Shown: one piece after another, positions 54,601 to 62,547 of the stretch | Layout of the letters: each line of letters starts with the position of its first letter | How positions within the stretch are numbered: position 1 is the first letter of the stretch | DNA from: Glandiceps talaboti | Taxonomy: Eukaryota > Hemichordata > Enteropneusta > Spengelidae | Assembly (NCBI RefSeq): GCF_964340395.1 | Contig: NC_135563.1 | Coordinates: 4,286,422-4,350,421 of the forward strand | Length of the DNA: 64,000 bases | Direction of reading: 5' to 3' | Translations under genes and position numbers: made by a program | Notes under the pieces: model-generated | Databases searched by the model: none | Told to the model about the DNA's origin: nothing | What the model saw: only the letters and a program-made list of their open reading frames with translations

Positions 54601-54626
54601 CCCCAAAAATATTCATTTGCTTCCAT
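26886..54626 (-). CDS. NPM1: Nucleophosmin (NPM1-type nucleoplasmin-family histone chaperone), complete 12-exon gene
   Basis: This is a nucleolar/nuclear histone chaperone of the nucleoplasmin family. Joined exons give 402 residues (human NPM1 is 294), and every junction is GT-AG with matching phase. The core (about 5-112) starts [12 protein letters not shown] and contains N-I-V-E-V and [12 protein letters not shown], the pentamer-domain signatures. Acidic tracts follow at about 123-151, 188-214 and 223-275. [16 protein letters not shown] (162-177) is a bipartite NLS close to that of nucleoplasmin. A Lys/Pro-rich linker (284-345) holds three K-P-T-P motifs. Residues 346-402 match the NPM1 C-terminal three-helix domain: [15 protein letters not shown], and K-E-L-W-T-W, which replaces human D-L-W-Q-W. 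The start codon has A at -3 and G at +4. The gene spans 27.7 kb, with a 9.3-kb intron before exon 11, and is divergent from SIL1. The symbol reflects domain architecture; strict orthology was not tested. Confidence 0.96.
26937..29183 (-). other. Nucleophosmin intron 11
   Basis: 2.2 kb with a (CA)n/(GACA)n microsatellite. Nothing else was recognised. Confidence 0.85.
27592..27716. repeat. (CA)n-(GACA)n-(CA)n microsatellite
   Basis: CA repeats flank a central GACA block, all inside nucleophosmin intron 11. Confidence 0.97.
29184..29258 (-). CDS. NPM1: Nucleophosmin exon 11
   Basis: Residues 362-386, [19 protein letters not shown] onward, aligning to S-L-P-K-V-E-A-K-F-I-N-Y-V-K-N-C-F of human NPM1. 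25 codons, acceptor TTTGTAG, donor GTAGGT. Confidence 0.96.
31142..31684. mobile_element. Inverted-repeat (MITE-like) element, ~543 bp
   Basis: The outermost ATGTATTAATCGCC at 31142 is mirrored by GGCGATTAATACAT ending at 31684. The inner arms match over CAGCCATACGTTACAGTGGT against its complement near 31598-31622, plus an ACCCGGAAG block. The interior of about 370 bp has no transposase. The target duplication could not be resolved because the ends are palindromic. Confidence 0.75.
32640..33085. repeat. Interspersed A-rich repeat with internal duplication
   Basis: Two related blocks, ACAAATCTGAGTAAGCTACC near 32750 and ACAAATCTGAATAGCCTCCC near 32894, each follow an A-rich AAATCATAAAAAAT stretch. 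It ends ACAGCGGAGCTA (33070-33081), whose complement TAGCTCCGCTGT sits at 30665-30676 next to a poly-T run. This suggests two inverted copies of one repeat end. Confidence 0.55.
33916..34150 (+). repeat. 140-bp-period tandem duplication
   Basis: CTTTCAGCCTAGGGAAA at 33916 recurs at 34056, and similarity continues through GTTGCTGCATAA and AATAGATGTCTACTAGTGC for about 90 bp of each unit. Confidence 0.85.
36400..36660 (+). mobile_element. Copy of the CTCAGYTTGTG-ended repeat family
   Basis: It shares GATTGCATAG, AAATTATGTCATCAGAT, TAATACCAAGTTTGAGTTCA and the end ACTCAGCTTGTGC with the copies at 40803, 42170 and 58136 (the last is inverted). The left boundary is uncertain. Confidence 0.7.
38575..38622 (-). 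CDS. NPM1: Nucleophosmin exon 10: start of C-terminal domain
   Basis: Residues 346-361, [16 protein letters not shown], aligning to S-S-V-E-D-I-K-A-K-M of NPM1 helix 1. 16 codons, phase 0 both ends, donor GTAAGG. Confidence 0.92.
39485..39670 (-). CDS. NPM1: Nucleophosmin exon 9: Lys/Pro-rich linker
   Basis: Residues 284-345, 62 codons in phase 0 at both ends. Rich in Lys, Ser, Pro and Thr, with K-P-T-P-K, K-P-T-P-K and K-P-T-P-N repeated at about 20-residue and 14-residue spacing. It resembles the basic RNA/nucleic-acid-binding linker of NPM1. The donor is GTATGT. Confidence 0.92.
40803..41130 (+). mobile_element. Copy of the CTCAGYTTGTG-ended repeat family
   Basis: Shares AAGTGAAAATA, TTAATACCAAGTTTGAGTTC, GATGGTTAAGTGGGCTTCAG and ACTCAGCTTGTGCCCCT with the other copies. 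The middle is diverged. Confidence 0.65.
41350..41363 (+). promoter_or_regulatory. CTCF-like core motif
   Basis: TCACTAGAGGGCGC matches the vertebrate CTCF core CCASYAGRKGGCRS at 13 of 14 positions by eye. A near-identical site is at 62750-62763. Binding in this organism is unknown. Confidence 0.35.
42170..42510 (+). mobile_element. Copy of the CTCAGYTTGTG-ended repeat family
   Basis: Runs from CTCAAGTGAAAATACTTCAA through TTGATTGCATAGGAGG and AAATTATGTCATCAGATCG to CACTCAGCTTGTACCCCT. It follows the 58136 copy, in opposite orientation, along nearly its whole length. Confidence 0.75.
42727..43129. mobile_element. Foldback MITE, copy B
   Basis: A 403-bp relative of copy A. The ends CAACCAGTGACAGGCAAGCA and its exact complement are flanked by TA (42725-42726, 43130-43131). 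Both copies carry ACTTGGC(A/T)(C/T)AGCATGTTGG with its mirrored partner. The frames inside (42733-43023 and neighbours) are not conserved proteins. Confidence 0.85.
43447..43489 (-). CDS. NPM1: Nucleophosmin exon 8
   Basis: Residues 269-283. One base completes Ser, then [14 protein letters not shown] marks the switch from acidic to basic sequence. The donor is GTGAGT. Confidence 0.9.
43924..44007. repeat. (TTATC)n pentanucleotide repeat
   Basis: About 15 units with interruptions GGATC and CTATCCTATAG near the centre. Confidence 0.95.
44239..44394. mobile_element. 156-bp hairpin MITE with TA flanks
   Basis: ATCTCCCGGTATT at the left is mirrored by AATACCGGGAGAT at the right, with TA on both sides (44237-44238, 44395-44396). 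Inside, ATGATTCCCCT pairs with AGGGGAATCAT and TATCCCAC with GTGGGATA, so nearly the whole element folds into one long imperfect hairpin. No coding sequence. Confidence 0.85.
45846..45991 (-). CDS. NPM1: Nucleophosmin exon 7: third acidic tract
   Basis: Residues 221-268 plus two bases of Ser269. It opens [11 protein letters not shown], is almost wholly acidic with several S-D-D, and ends D-W-E-D-A-D. The donor is GTAAG. Confidence 0.93.
46371..46535 (-). pseudogene. Decayed duplicate of the start of nucleophosmin exon 6 plus flanking intron
   Basis: 46371-46535 repeats 46831-46995 at a 460-bp offset. TTACTCAGATCTAACTTAGC here corresponds to exon 6 bases and is followed by matching intron (ATGAAGAATTAAGAAGGCCA-like, TTATCATTTTAACTA, AGCTTTACGTACTAA). 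On the minus strand the exon 6 acceptor GTAG/GTGG has become GTAAGTGG, so the splice site is lost and only about 20 exon bases remain. Confidence 0.8.
46725..46853 (-). CDS. NPM1: Nucleophosmin exon 6: second acidic tract
   Basis: Residues 178-220 (43 codons), phase 0 at both ends. It opens V-A-K-L-D-L-S-K, then Asp/Glu/Ser-rich sequence with possible CK2-type S-D-x-D/E sites, and ends M-K-K-R. A decayed copy of its first bases lies at 46371-46535. Confidence 0.93.
46854..50401 (-). other. Nucleophosmin intron 5
   Basis: 3.5 kb, of which about 2.8 kb is the 50-bp minisatellite. The first 150 bp beside exon 6 is the source of the duplicate at 46371. Confidence 0.9.
47472..50280. repeat. 50-bp minisatellite, 55 constant-length units plus one longer edge unit
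   Basis: The consensus unit starts TAAGTCTCAGTCTAATAGTG and ends ACACTTTACAGATATCAGT. From 47531 to 50280 the array is exactly 2750 bp, i.e. 55 units with no net length change. The first unit (47472-47530) carries an extra CTAGTAATA-type insertion. Variation is by substitution at a few positions (CAGT/AAGT/ACGT, CTCAG/CTCGG/CTCTG/CCCAG, ATCAT/ATCAC, AACAC/AGCAC). Rare variants recur at fixed offsets, showing internal block duplication. There are no spacers, so it is not a CRISPR array. Confidence 0.98.
50402..50598 (-). CDS. NPM1: Nucleophosmin exon 5: first acidic tract and NLS
   Basis: Residues 112-177. V-E-L-G-G-I-D-D leads into about 29 mostly Glu/Asp residues. After a short linker comes the bipartite [19 protein letters not shown], whose K-R-x-A-A-T spacing copies nucleoplasmin. 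The donor is GTAAAC. Confidence 0.96.
51302..51392 (-). CDS. NPM1: Nucleophosmin exon 4
   Basis: Residues 82-111 plus one base. It carries R-P-P-V-T-F-K-L and [13 protein letters not shown], the strongest match to NPM1 (G-S-G-P-V-H-I-S-G-Q-H-L-V). The donor is GTCAGT. Confidence 0.97.
52100..52222 (-). CDS. NPM1: Nucleophosmin exon 3
   Basis: Residues 41-81, 41 codons, phase 0 at both ends. It contains N-I-V-E-V (human H-I-V-E-A) and the V-L-S-L-E-L strand. The flanks are GATAG and GTAAGT. Confidence 0.96.
52223..54052 (-). other. Nucleophosmin intron 2
   Basis: 1.8 kb containing the GTCTAAAATGGGG repeat at 52588-52925. Nothing else recognised. Confidence 0.8.
52588..52925 (+). repeat. Repeat with four GTCTAAAATGGGG-like motifs
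   Basis: TCTAAAATGGGGTCTG, TCTAAAATGTGGTCCA, TCTAAAATGGGGTATTG and TCTAAAATGGGGCCTGG recur at uneven spacing of about 40-120 bp. An open frame of 101 codons runs through it but resembles no protein I know. It looks like an interspersed repeat fragment. Confidence 0.6.
54053..54147 (-). CDS. NPM1: Nucleophosmin exon 2
   Basis: Residues 9-40, [12 protein letters not shown] onward, equivalent to C-E-L-K-A-D-K-D-Y of NPM1. The acceptor is CTACAG and the donor is GTAAAT; it ends in phase 0. Confidence 0.94.
54602..54626 (-). CDS. NPM1: Nucleophosmin exon 1
   Basis: ATG plus seven more codons (MEANEYFW) and one base of a split Gly, then GTGAGT. It was identified because it supplies the F-W-G that precedes A-E-L in the family core. 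Context is AGAATGG. Confidence 0.9.
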
Positions 54627-55231
54627 TCTGTCTGAAAACTAGTTTCTAGTTACTTCTAAAATTTACGTCTTCTGAATTAGTACAGCTCCCCTACACGTGT
54701 TTTGAAGCAGTTGGGCCACTGAGCATGCGCATAATGGTTGTGAAATCGCAGCACCAATCTTAGCTTGCGACTTCTGCAGTCGATTTTTTGTCTCTAATCT
54801 TCGAAGTATATTTCTTGAATCCTATTTATTTCTAGCTCTATTTCATCTTGAAATAACCTTGCATAACTTTCACAAAATTGTAATTTACTATCTGAAATAA
54901 TTTCTGTGATTGGTGCGGATGTGAAAGGTCAGGGGTCAAGGGAGGTCATCATAACAAAGCCGTAGCGCGGAAGGTTGACGTGTCCTTTCGTGGTAGTTAC
55001 AGCTCATATCTAACCATTTATGCTGTTATTTCTTTAAATAGAACGCAGTTCATTTCAGAGAGGGGAGAAGATCGTTTCGTCTAGTCAAAACTACGACAAG
55101 AAATTTTGAAAGTGTGCATTTTGTGTCAGGTCCGACGTGTACAACTTGAATATTCCAATCAATTTTCAACCTTTCGTCAAGTTTCGATTTATGAAAGCTG
55201 TTTTGAATTTTAACTCAAATACCGTAGAATC
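54627..55231. promoter_or_regulatory. Shared bidirectional promoter of nucleophosmin and SIL1
   Basis: 605 bp separate the two divergent start codons. No TATA box lies in a plausible position. CCAAT occurs at 54754-54758 (+) and its complement ATTGG at about 54910-54914. TGAGCATGCGCA (54720-54731) differs from the NRF1 palindrome TGCGCATGCGCA at one base. NF-Y and NRF1 sites are typical of vertebrate bidirectional housekeeping promoters; function here is inferred. Confidence 0.75.
54720..54731. promoter_or_regulatory. NRF1-like site
   Basis: TGAGCATGCGCA, one mismatch to the NRF1 palindrome, 94 bp upstream of the nucleophosmin start codon. Confidence 0.5.
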
Positions 55232-55505
55232 ATGAACGCACGACAATGCCTTTGGGTATTTCTATCCATATTCTGTATTATCTATGGCATCACGAAAGTT
55301 ATAAGCCACGAAGCAAATTTGGCGGGCCAGCAGAAAAAACTCGATGACGAAGAAATTGACAAGTGGCGTGCGAAACAGACTGCCGTCGTAGCAGTTGAAA
55401 CTGATGATGACGAAGAGGGGGATGGGTACGTTACTCTGGCCGATGGCGAGGATGAAGAACTAGAAGTATTCTACCCAACGAAGGATTGGCAGACAATTAA
55501 ACCAG
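55232..55505 (+). CDS. SIL1: SIL1 exon 1
   Basis: Residues 1-91 plus one base of Gly92. Holds the signal peptide, an acidic D-D-D-E-E-G-D stretch and L-E-V-F-Y-P-T-K-D-W. The donor is GTAAAG. Confidence 0.95.
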
Positions 55506-58500
55506 GTAAAGAACAAGTGATCATTATTTTTGCACTTCAAGTCAATCTCAAATAAATGTCAGATACTAGATGTAGACCAGAAGCTAAAATGACTTGGACA
55601 CGTGTAATAACAACGTTCACCTATTGAAGGAGACACAACGTACAAATCTTTGTGCGAGGTATTGCCTGTCCATAACCGAACTCCCTAGCTTGAATAAAAA
55701 TGTTTATCTATTGTAAAGTAGGTCTATTCTCCATTCTTGTTCAACCTGTGTAGACCTTACTCTGGTTCAACTGATATCGACCAATGAAATGATTACACGA
55801 AGTTTAATCTCTTCAACTATAAAGTTATCAAGGATAAAAACTCACTTACTGAAATATGACAGTGTATATATTAATAGCAGAAATGATAATTGCATTCCTG
55901 AGCTTCAATGATCAAATGGCCACATTCAACCTAGTAACATCAACAGAAATTAGATATTGCTTAAAGCACCATCTGTCCAATTTATTTTTAGTGTCAGTAA
56001 TAAACCACAATGGGTGAGAAGTACAACTAGATCTTTACAGTAAATCTTGAGATAGGTCATTTGAATTTCATGCTTACTGTTTATAGTATAGATTTCTTTG
56101 TGCCTACCCATCATAATTTAAATTTACAGTATTATTGACCAGAGATTATACTTATTTCTCAGTTCAAGTTTATGTTTCTTGGTTGAATGTGGCTCTCCAA
56201 ATATGTCTGATGATTGACACTGCATGAACATGATTACTGTATAATAGTTGAACACTTTTGTGTTTTAGGACAAGCTATACCAGCTGGTTTACATGTCAGG
56301 ATTAATCTAGAAACTGGACTGAAGGAAGCCAAATTAATGGATGAAGAGGATAAGGAGAATGATGATGGAATGAAATATTGGAAAGAAGGGGAAAGGATGG
56401 GAGTGGTGAACACTGACAAGAAGTCATTCAGCAAGGAAGAACTGAAAGATGCCTTGAAACTTTTCAAAGCAAAACAAGATGATGTTAAGCATGAAATTGA
56501 GGTATGGTGTAACACTGTTCTACTTTTTAGACATCACTTCGTTTTGATGCAAGTCACACTGGTACTTAGGCATAATAGGTAAACAGGTTGATATAGAATG
56601 GTGAAAGCTCATCTGTGCAAATGTTCGGTCTGTGTTTATAAATCGTAAGAGACTACTTCACCCGTACAAATAGAAGCAGGAAAGAGGTACACTAAAGGCA
56701 CCCTCAATTTTATACCAAAGTGGTTGTGCCTTGATTTAATTTCAGTTTGCACCAAGGAATACTAGTAGCTCACCAAACTGATCAGAAACACCGATGAAGC
56801 CATGGTGTCGATTTGGTGAGCTACTATGTACTATACTATTTCAAAGTGAAGTTAGAATTATGAACACAGTTTGATATAATTTGAATACACACACAAAGAA
56901 TTAAACTGTCGAGTAAAACAAGCCATCTAGTGGTCTAAACTTGCCAGAAAACAATCTCTAATGCCATTGACATTGACATTATACTAGATCAGTTGAATTG
57001 TTGTTTATGTAGTTTGTAAACTGATGAAGTAAAAAACACCAATGACTGTTACAGTGTGCCACTTTAAGTAAGATTCAAAACCAGTTGAAAAACAGATACC
57101 TTGACATCAAAATGTTTTAGTTTTCTGTTAATTAAAAACCACAAAGTAGGATCTAATTTCACTTACAATTAAAATCAACAGAACTACAACAAAATGTCAT
57201 CTAGTTTGATGAAAATCTTACTAAACAGTGATATGACCGAACCCCCATGATGCACTAGTGCAAGTGTGGCATACTTGGGGTAATTGCAGTGAGTGCTTGC
57301 AGTGTCCTCTACAGCCTGTTATTATTAAATATGTTTATCGGCAACAGCAAATTTCTGTAAAAATTACACTGTGTGATCACACACTTTTGTGTTCAACGAA
57401 AGATCGGATCCTCATTTGCATATCATTTGCATACATGTATGCAATAACATTTCCAGTATTGCACTGCAATGCAAATACCACTAGTATGTGTGCATGCACT
57501 AGTGTAAGTAATCTCTGGTATATATGTAATAATACATTGTATAGTCTGGCGCAACAAAAAGCTGATTAACAGTGTTACATTGTATTGTGTGGCTCAACAA
57601 AATGCTGATTAACAGAGCATTTTTGTTGCATGCAAAATGATAAAATGTGGCAGTGTTAGTAAGATTTTTGTTAAAGGTTTCATGATTTTAATGGTATTGT
57701 GGGGCAGACTTAGCTCTGTTGTAGCCATATGAAACTGATAGCATCATCATGTGTACCAATAACAAGCGGAATCCATTTTGATTTATTCTGTGTTGTAACA
57801 GGGCCATGAAGAGGAGATCAAAAAACAATTCCGTTCATATGATGATTTGAAGAAAGACTTTGAAGATATGAATATTAACATTGAAACCGATGCTGAAATC
57901 ATTGTTAAGTTATTGGATAAATATAAAAATGATGGAGCTACAATTGAAGACAGACAAACTGCTTTACAGGACTTAGAATATTATGCTCACCAGGTTTGTA
58001 GTATAATTTCTTGTCTTCTCTCTTTATGTTCAGTACTCTTTGTAGGCAATTCTTGTAGCACCATATATAACAGGTGCAGAGAATGAAGAAATACTCTGAA
58101 TTCATTTTTTTTTAAAAACCCACCAAAACAGTTAAAGGAGCACAAACTGAGTTGATACATTTTGGAGTCAAATATTGCTGCATCTTTAAAAGGCACTTTT
58201 AGTGTTATACATACTGCAAAGTATATGCAACCATCACTTACAACTGACTGAACACAAACCTGGTATCAAAATATCTTCTATACATGGGCAGATGACATAA
58301 TTTTTATTTTAAAAATGTCGCAGAAATCCCCTGCTATGCAATCGACTGGACTAACAAATGTTAAGATGACAATTGTAATGTTATAGAATGTATGCATTGA
58401 CATCAACAGTATACAATGTACGTGTACTAGTAGAGTTAAACTGAGATTTTGTGTAAGTATTTTCACTTGAGTAAAAATTTTATAAACTCAGTTTGTGCCA

Positions 58501-61500
58501 CTTTAATAAACTGTGTTGATGCAATTTTTAGTTAAACATGTATCATCAATTAAATGTGAAAGTGAAAACTGTTGTAATGTGCCAATTGAACACTTCACGA
58601 TTTGCCCTCCTTCTTGATCCACATGCAATCTACCCAGAAATATGTATCTGTTTCCCCATTCTCCTATATCAGCATACTCCTCACTGCCCCTTGCCACCCG
58701 ATCTTTCAGTTTCATCTTCTCTTCCAAAAAGATATTGATAGTTGCGATATGTCATAAAAGACATCAACAAACCACTCAGGTTATTATATTTTTATATCAA
58801 ATTCCACTGATATAAATTTAATAACACTCATTGCAAATACCTTTCCCTTGTCCCCTTACCTACTAGCTGATATCCAAATATTGCCACTGAAATACCAGAT
58901 GTTTTCCCCTCCCACTGACCAGTACAAAAAAATTCCCTCCCACTGAAAAATCATGTATGAACAGCTTTTTGCACAAACACCTTCATTGGCTGCACCTAAT
59001 ATAATTAAGTTAATTTGAATACTTATGGAAACTATGATGTGTATAATGTACATGTGCCTGTGTTTGGTTGTAGGTGTCAAATATATATACTGTTTTGTGT
59101 TTCTATGTCCCAGGACCCTGATAAAGCATATAGTACATCAGTATGGTCAGAACATATAAAGCCAACTATCAAATGCATTATAATTGAAATTGTTAGAATT
59201 TGCTGTACTTGTGTTAATTTGATCTTTCAGATTGACAATGCCCGTGATTTGGTTTCACTTGGTGGTTTAGATCTGATAATTAAAGGACTCAATGACACAG
59301 TAGATGTCATACGCCAGGAATCAGCATTTGTCCTTGGATCAGCTGTACAAAGGTAACTTGTATTTAGATATGGTATTCAATATTCTCTTCATTCAGCCAA
59401 GGGAAATAGGAGTAACCTAAGGGGCCTTGCTAGGTCACAAGTCTTTTCCGACTGGACAGAGAAAAACATTTGGGAAGGATATAAAAGGATAAATGTCAGG
59501 GAAGTAATGATAATTTAGAATATTTGGACTCATATTTTCAGGACTGCAAATTCAAAGCAATTACGTTGACATGAGTTGTCATGACTTAGAACGGTCAGGG
59601 TATAAACACCCATATTTTTTTGTCTGAACCCATTCAACCTGGCTTGTGTGTCTCGGGTATAAATTCAAAGATGTGATATGTATCTACTCATCTTGTAAGT
59701 AACTCGCTCTATGTGCTCTGTGGTATACAAAATGTGTATGTCGTGAAAAATGTGATAAACTTGACTTTTCCACCAACGTTGATGGTAATAGGAGCAACAT
59801 TTGCATAAAACCTCTTCCAGACTCTACAATTATGAAGTTTGTATAAATTGTGTGAGTCGGTGCTAAACATAGCTAAGGCTGTAAGGTACACTGTGTAGGG
59901 CGCCCTCACACTTCAGCCAACACCTTTCACTTTGTTAGTGATAGCCAATAGCATGGTGCTAACATTGTATCTTTCTGACTATCATAAAACAATGTCTTTA
60001 CATATAATAGTAGGATATATAATGGTTGTCAACCAATACCACTTAGCTTCTCTGAAAATGATTCTTTAACATGATTCTCTGAAATTATGAGTGTTCCTGT
60101 AACTCCATACATACAACTCTTCCGTTCACTATGTAAACACAAGTAATTCTTATTGAATAATGCACATTTTTGACCCAAAATCAAATTTGGGAATTGAGAT
60201 ATCTTCACCAAATGTACAGTGCCCTATACTACCCTAGTGTTAAAGCAATAGGAAACCAAAGTACTTGAGGAAATTCTGTGCTGTTTGGAAGGGTGAAAAT
60301 GAACATCACGGTCACCCTTCTTACATATAGATTTAGTTAAGTCTTAATCTGATGCTGGGTGGGACTGACCCAAGACTTGTGAGAAGCACACAAGATAACC
60401 ACACTGCTACCGACTTACCGTAGTACAGTAGCAATCAATAGTGCCAAGAGTGGTATGACTGCACATAAAGTGGTATTTATGTGGTATTGTCAAAAAGTGT
60501 GTACAGGGGGTGGGGGTGGGGGTGGGGGGGTGCGAAGTATTTTTTTTGGTGCTAAAAAAGTTGAAACTTCATCAGCATGGATTGCAATGTTTTGTAAAAG
60601 CAATAACAACTCTGTATGTTCATTTATAGCAATCCAACTGTTCAAGTAGAAGCTGTAGAAAGAGGTGCCATACAACTGTTACTACGTTTAATGTCTGGCA
60701 ATCAACCTATAGTCGTCAAAAAGAAAGTCCTATATGCGATATCCTCACTCATTAGACAGTTCCCGTTTGCACAGAAGAGATTTTTGGAGCTTGGAGGACT
60801 AAGTTCATTATCATCACTATTCAGAGAAACCGATTCAAATGTTTTACCTTTGAAAGTAAAAGCTACCACATTACTTCATGATTTACTTGTTGAACAGGTG
60901 AGAAACCATGCATGTATATTCCATGTTTAGTATTTCAAAACTCCCTGTTATCCTACAGACATTGGGTATTTTATTCATGTTTGGATTCATTATCAATCTT
61001 TGTTATTAAAAAAAAAAGTTGCTGTTTTTTGGATATGTATTTTAGTAACTTATGAAAATACTACATAATACACAGAAAGAAGAGACAAAAGGATAAAAAC
61101 AAGAAACAATAGTCTAAGGATGCAATAGCAGATTTATTTACATGAAAAGGGTTTATATCTTTTCAGGAAGCATATTTAAATTATGGCAGGGTTAAGCACA
61201 ATTGGATTAAAAACCGATGTAGTGTACACGCCACAATTTCCTTTTTGGCTGTTACATTTGCTGTCGTTTGTTTGTTTGTGAACACCCGTTACATAAATCT
61301 GACACAATACCATAGGTTTTCCCAAACCCAATCTCATACTTACAAGTAGCCAACCAGAATCCGTCTTACAATATAGTACACTCAACGTTCAAAATTGAAA
61401 GAAAGCGAACCACCAAACAATAACAACAACATGGTTTTCTGCGCTCTGTGCTCATGCTCTTTTTGAACAGAGCGCTCTGAAGTACTGCATTCATATGTTT

Positions 61501-62465
61501 CAGCATAGTATGCGTTCTCATTTGTTGAGTGAATTCACTCAGTGCGCTCGTGTGGTTTGGGAATTTGGTAATGTGTCAGAAGTATGTAACGAGTGCTCAA
61601 AAGAACAAACGACAATAAACAACCAAAAAGAAATCACGCCATGTACACTACATCAGATTTTAATCAGACTGGGTTAAGCAGTAAGACAAGTTCAGTCAAA
61701 TATCAGTATACAGAGACAAGACTGACTTCAGGGTAAAAGTCTAACTTTGAAGTTGTCAGTTTTCCTTATCATGTATCAAACTTGCTTCTATTAAAACACT
61801 GATACAAAGTGATTTATTGACCTGAGATATGTAAATGTAGTTAGTTTAAATGCTAACTAGTTTTGATTGTGCAGCCTTAGTTATTTCTAGTTTCTCATCC
61901 TAACGTTATAATTTTGTTAAAAAGTGAATAAAAGTATGTGTACATGTTAGTGATACATTTAACTGATAACCATACCCCCTGTATTTTAACAGTCTGAATG
62001 ACTTAGAAATGACAATTAAAGTCAGAAGGAAACTTTGAATCTGTTTTATTAGAGTTCCCATATTTCAGCAATAAACGATAAGTTTTGCTAAGATGCATGC
62101 GCGTGGCTGCCATCTTACCATCAGTGACATTGTGATTAGTTTCAAATTCTGACATAGAGGGCATCAATTTTTAAAATTATTCCACCAGATTGAAGAGATA
62201 TACCAGGGGTAGGGTTGGTTGAGTTATGAGAAATGCAGAATTAACTAAGGCTTCCCTAATGGACATAAAAATCAATTGATATGATAAACACATTATAATG
62301 TATTCTATACCATGTATGTTATTATATGGTATCATCAAATCATAAATCTAAGAACTAATGTTGTCTGACATTTTTTCATAGAAAACCTTTGAGAATACAG
62401 ACATAACAGATGATGTTACTAAAGAAAGACAAAGACAGTATCATATGTAAGTACATATACTTTAT

Positions 62466-62547
<82 letters not shown>

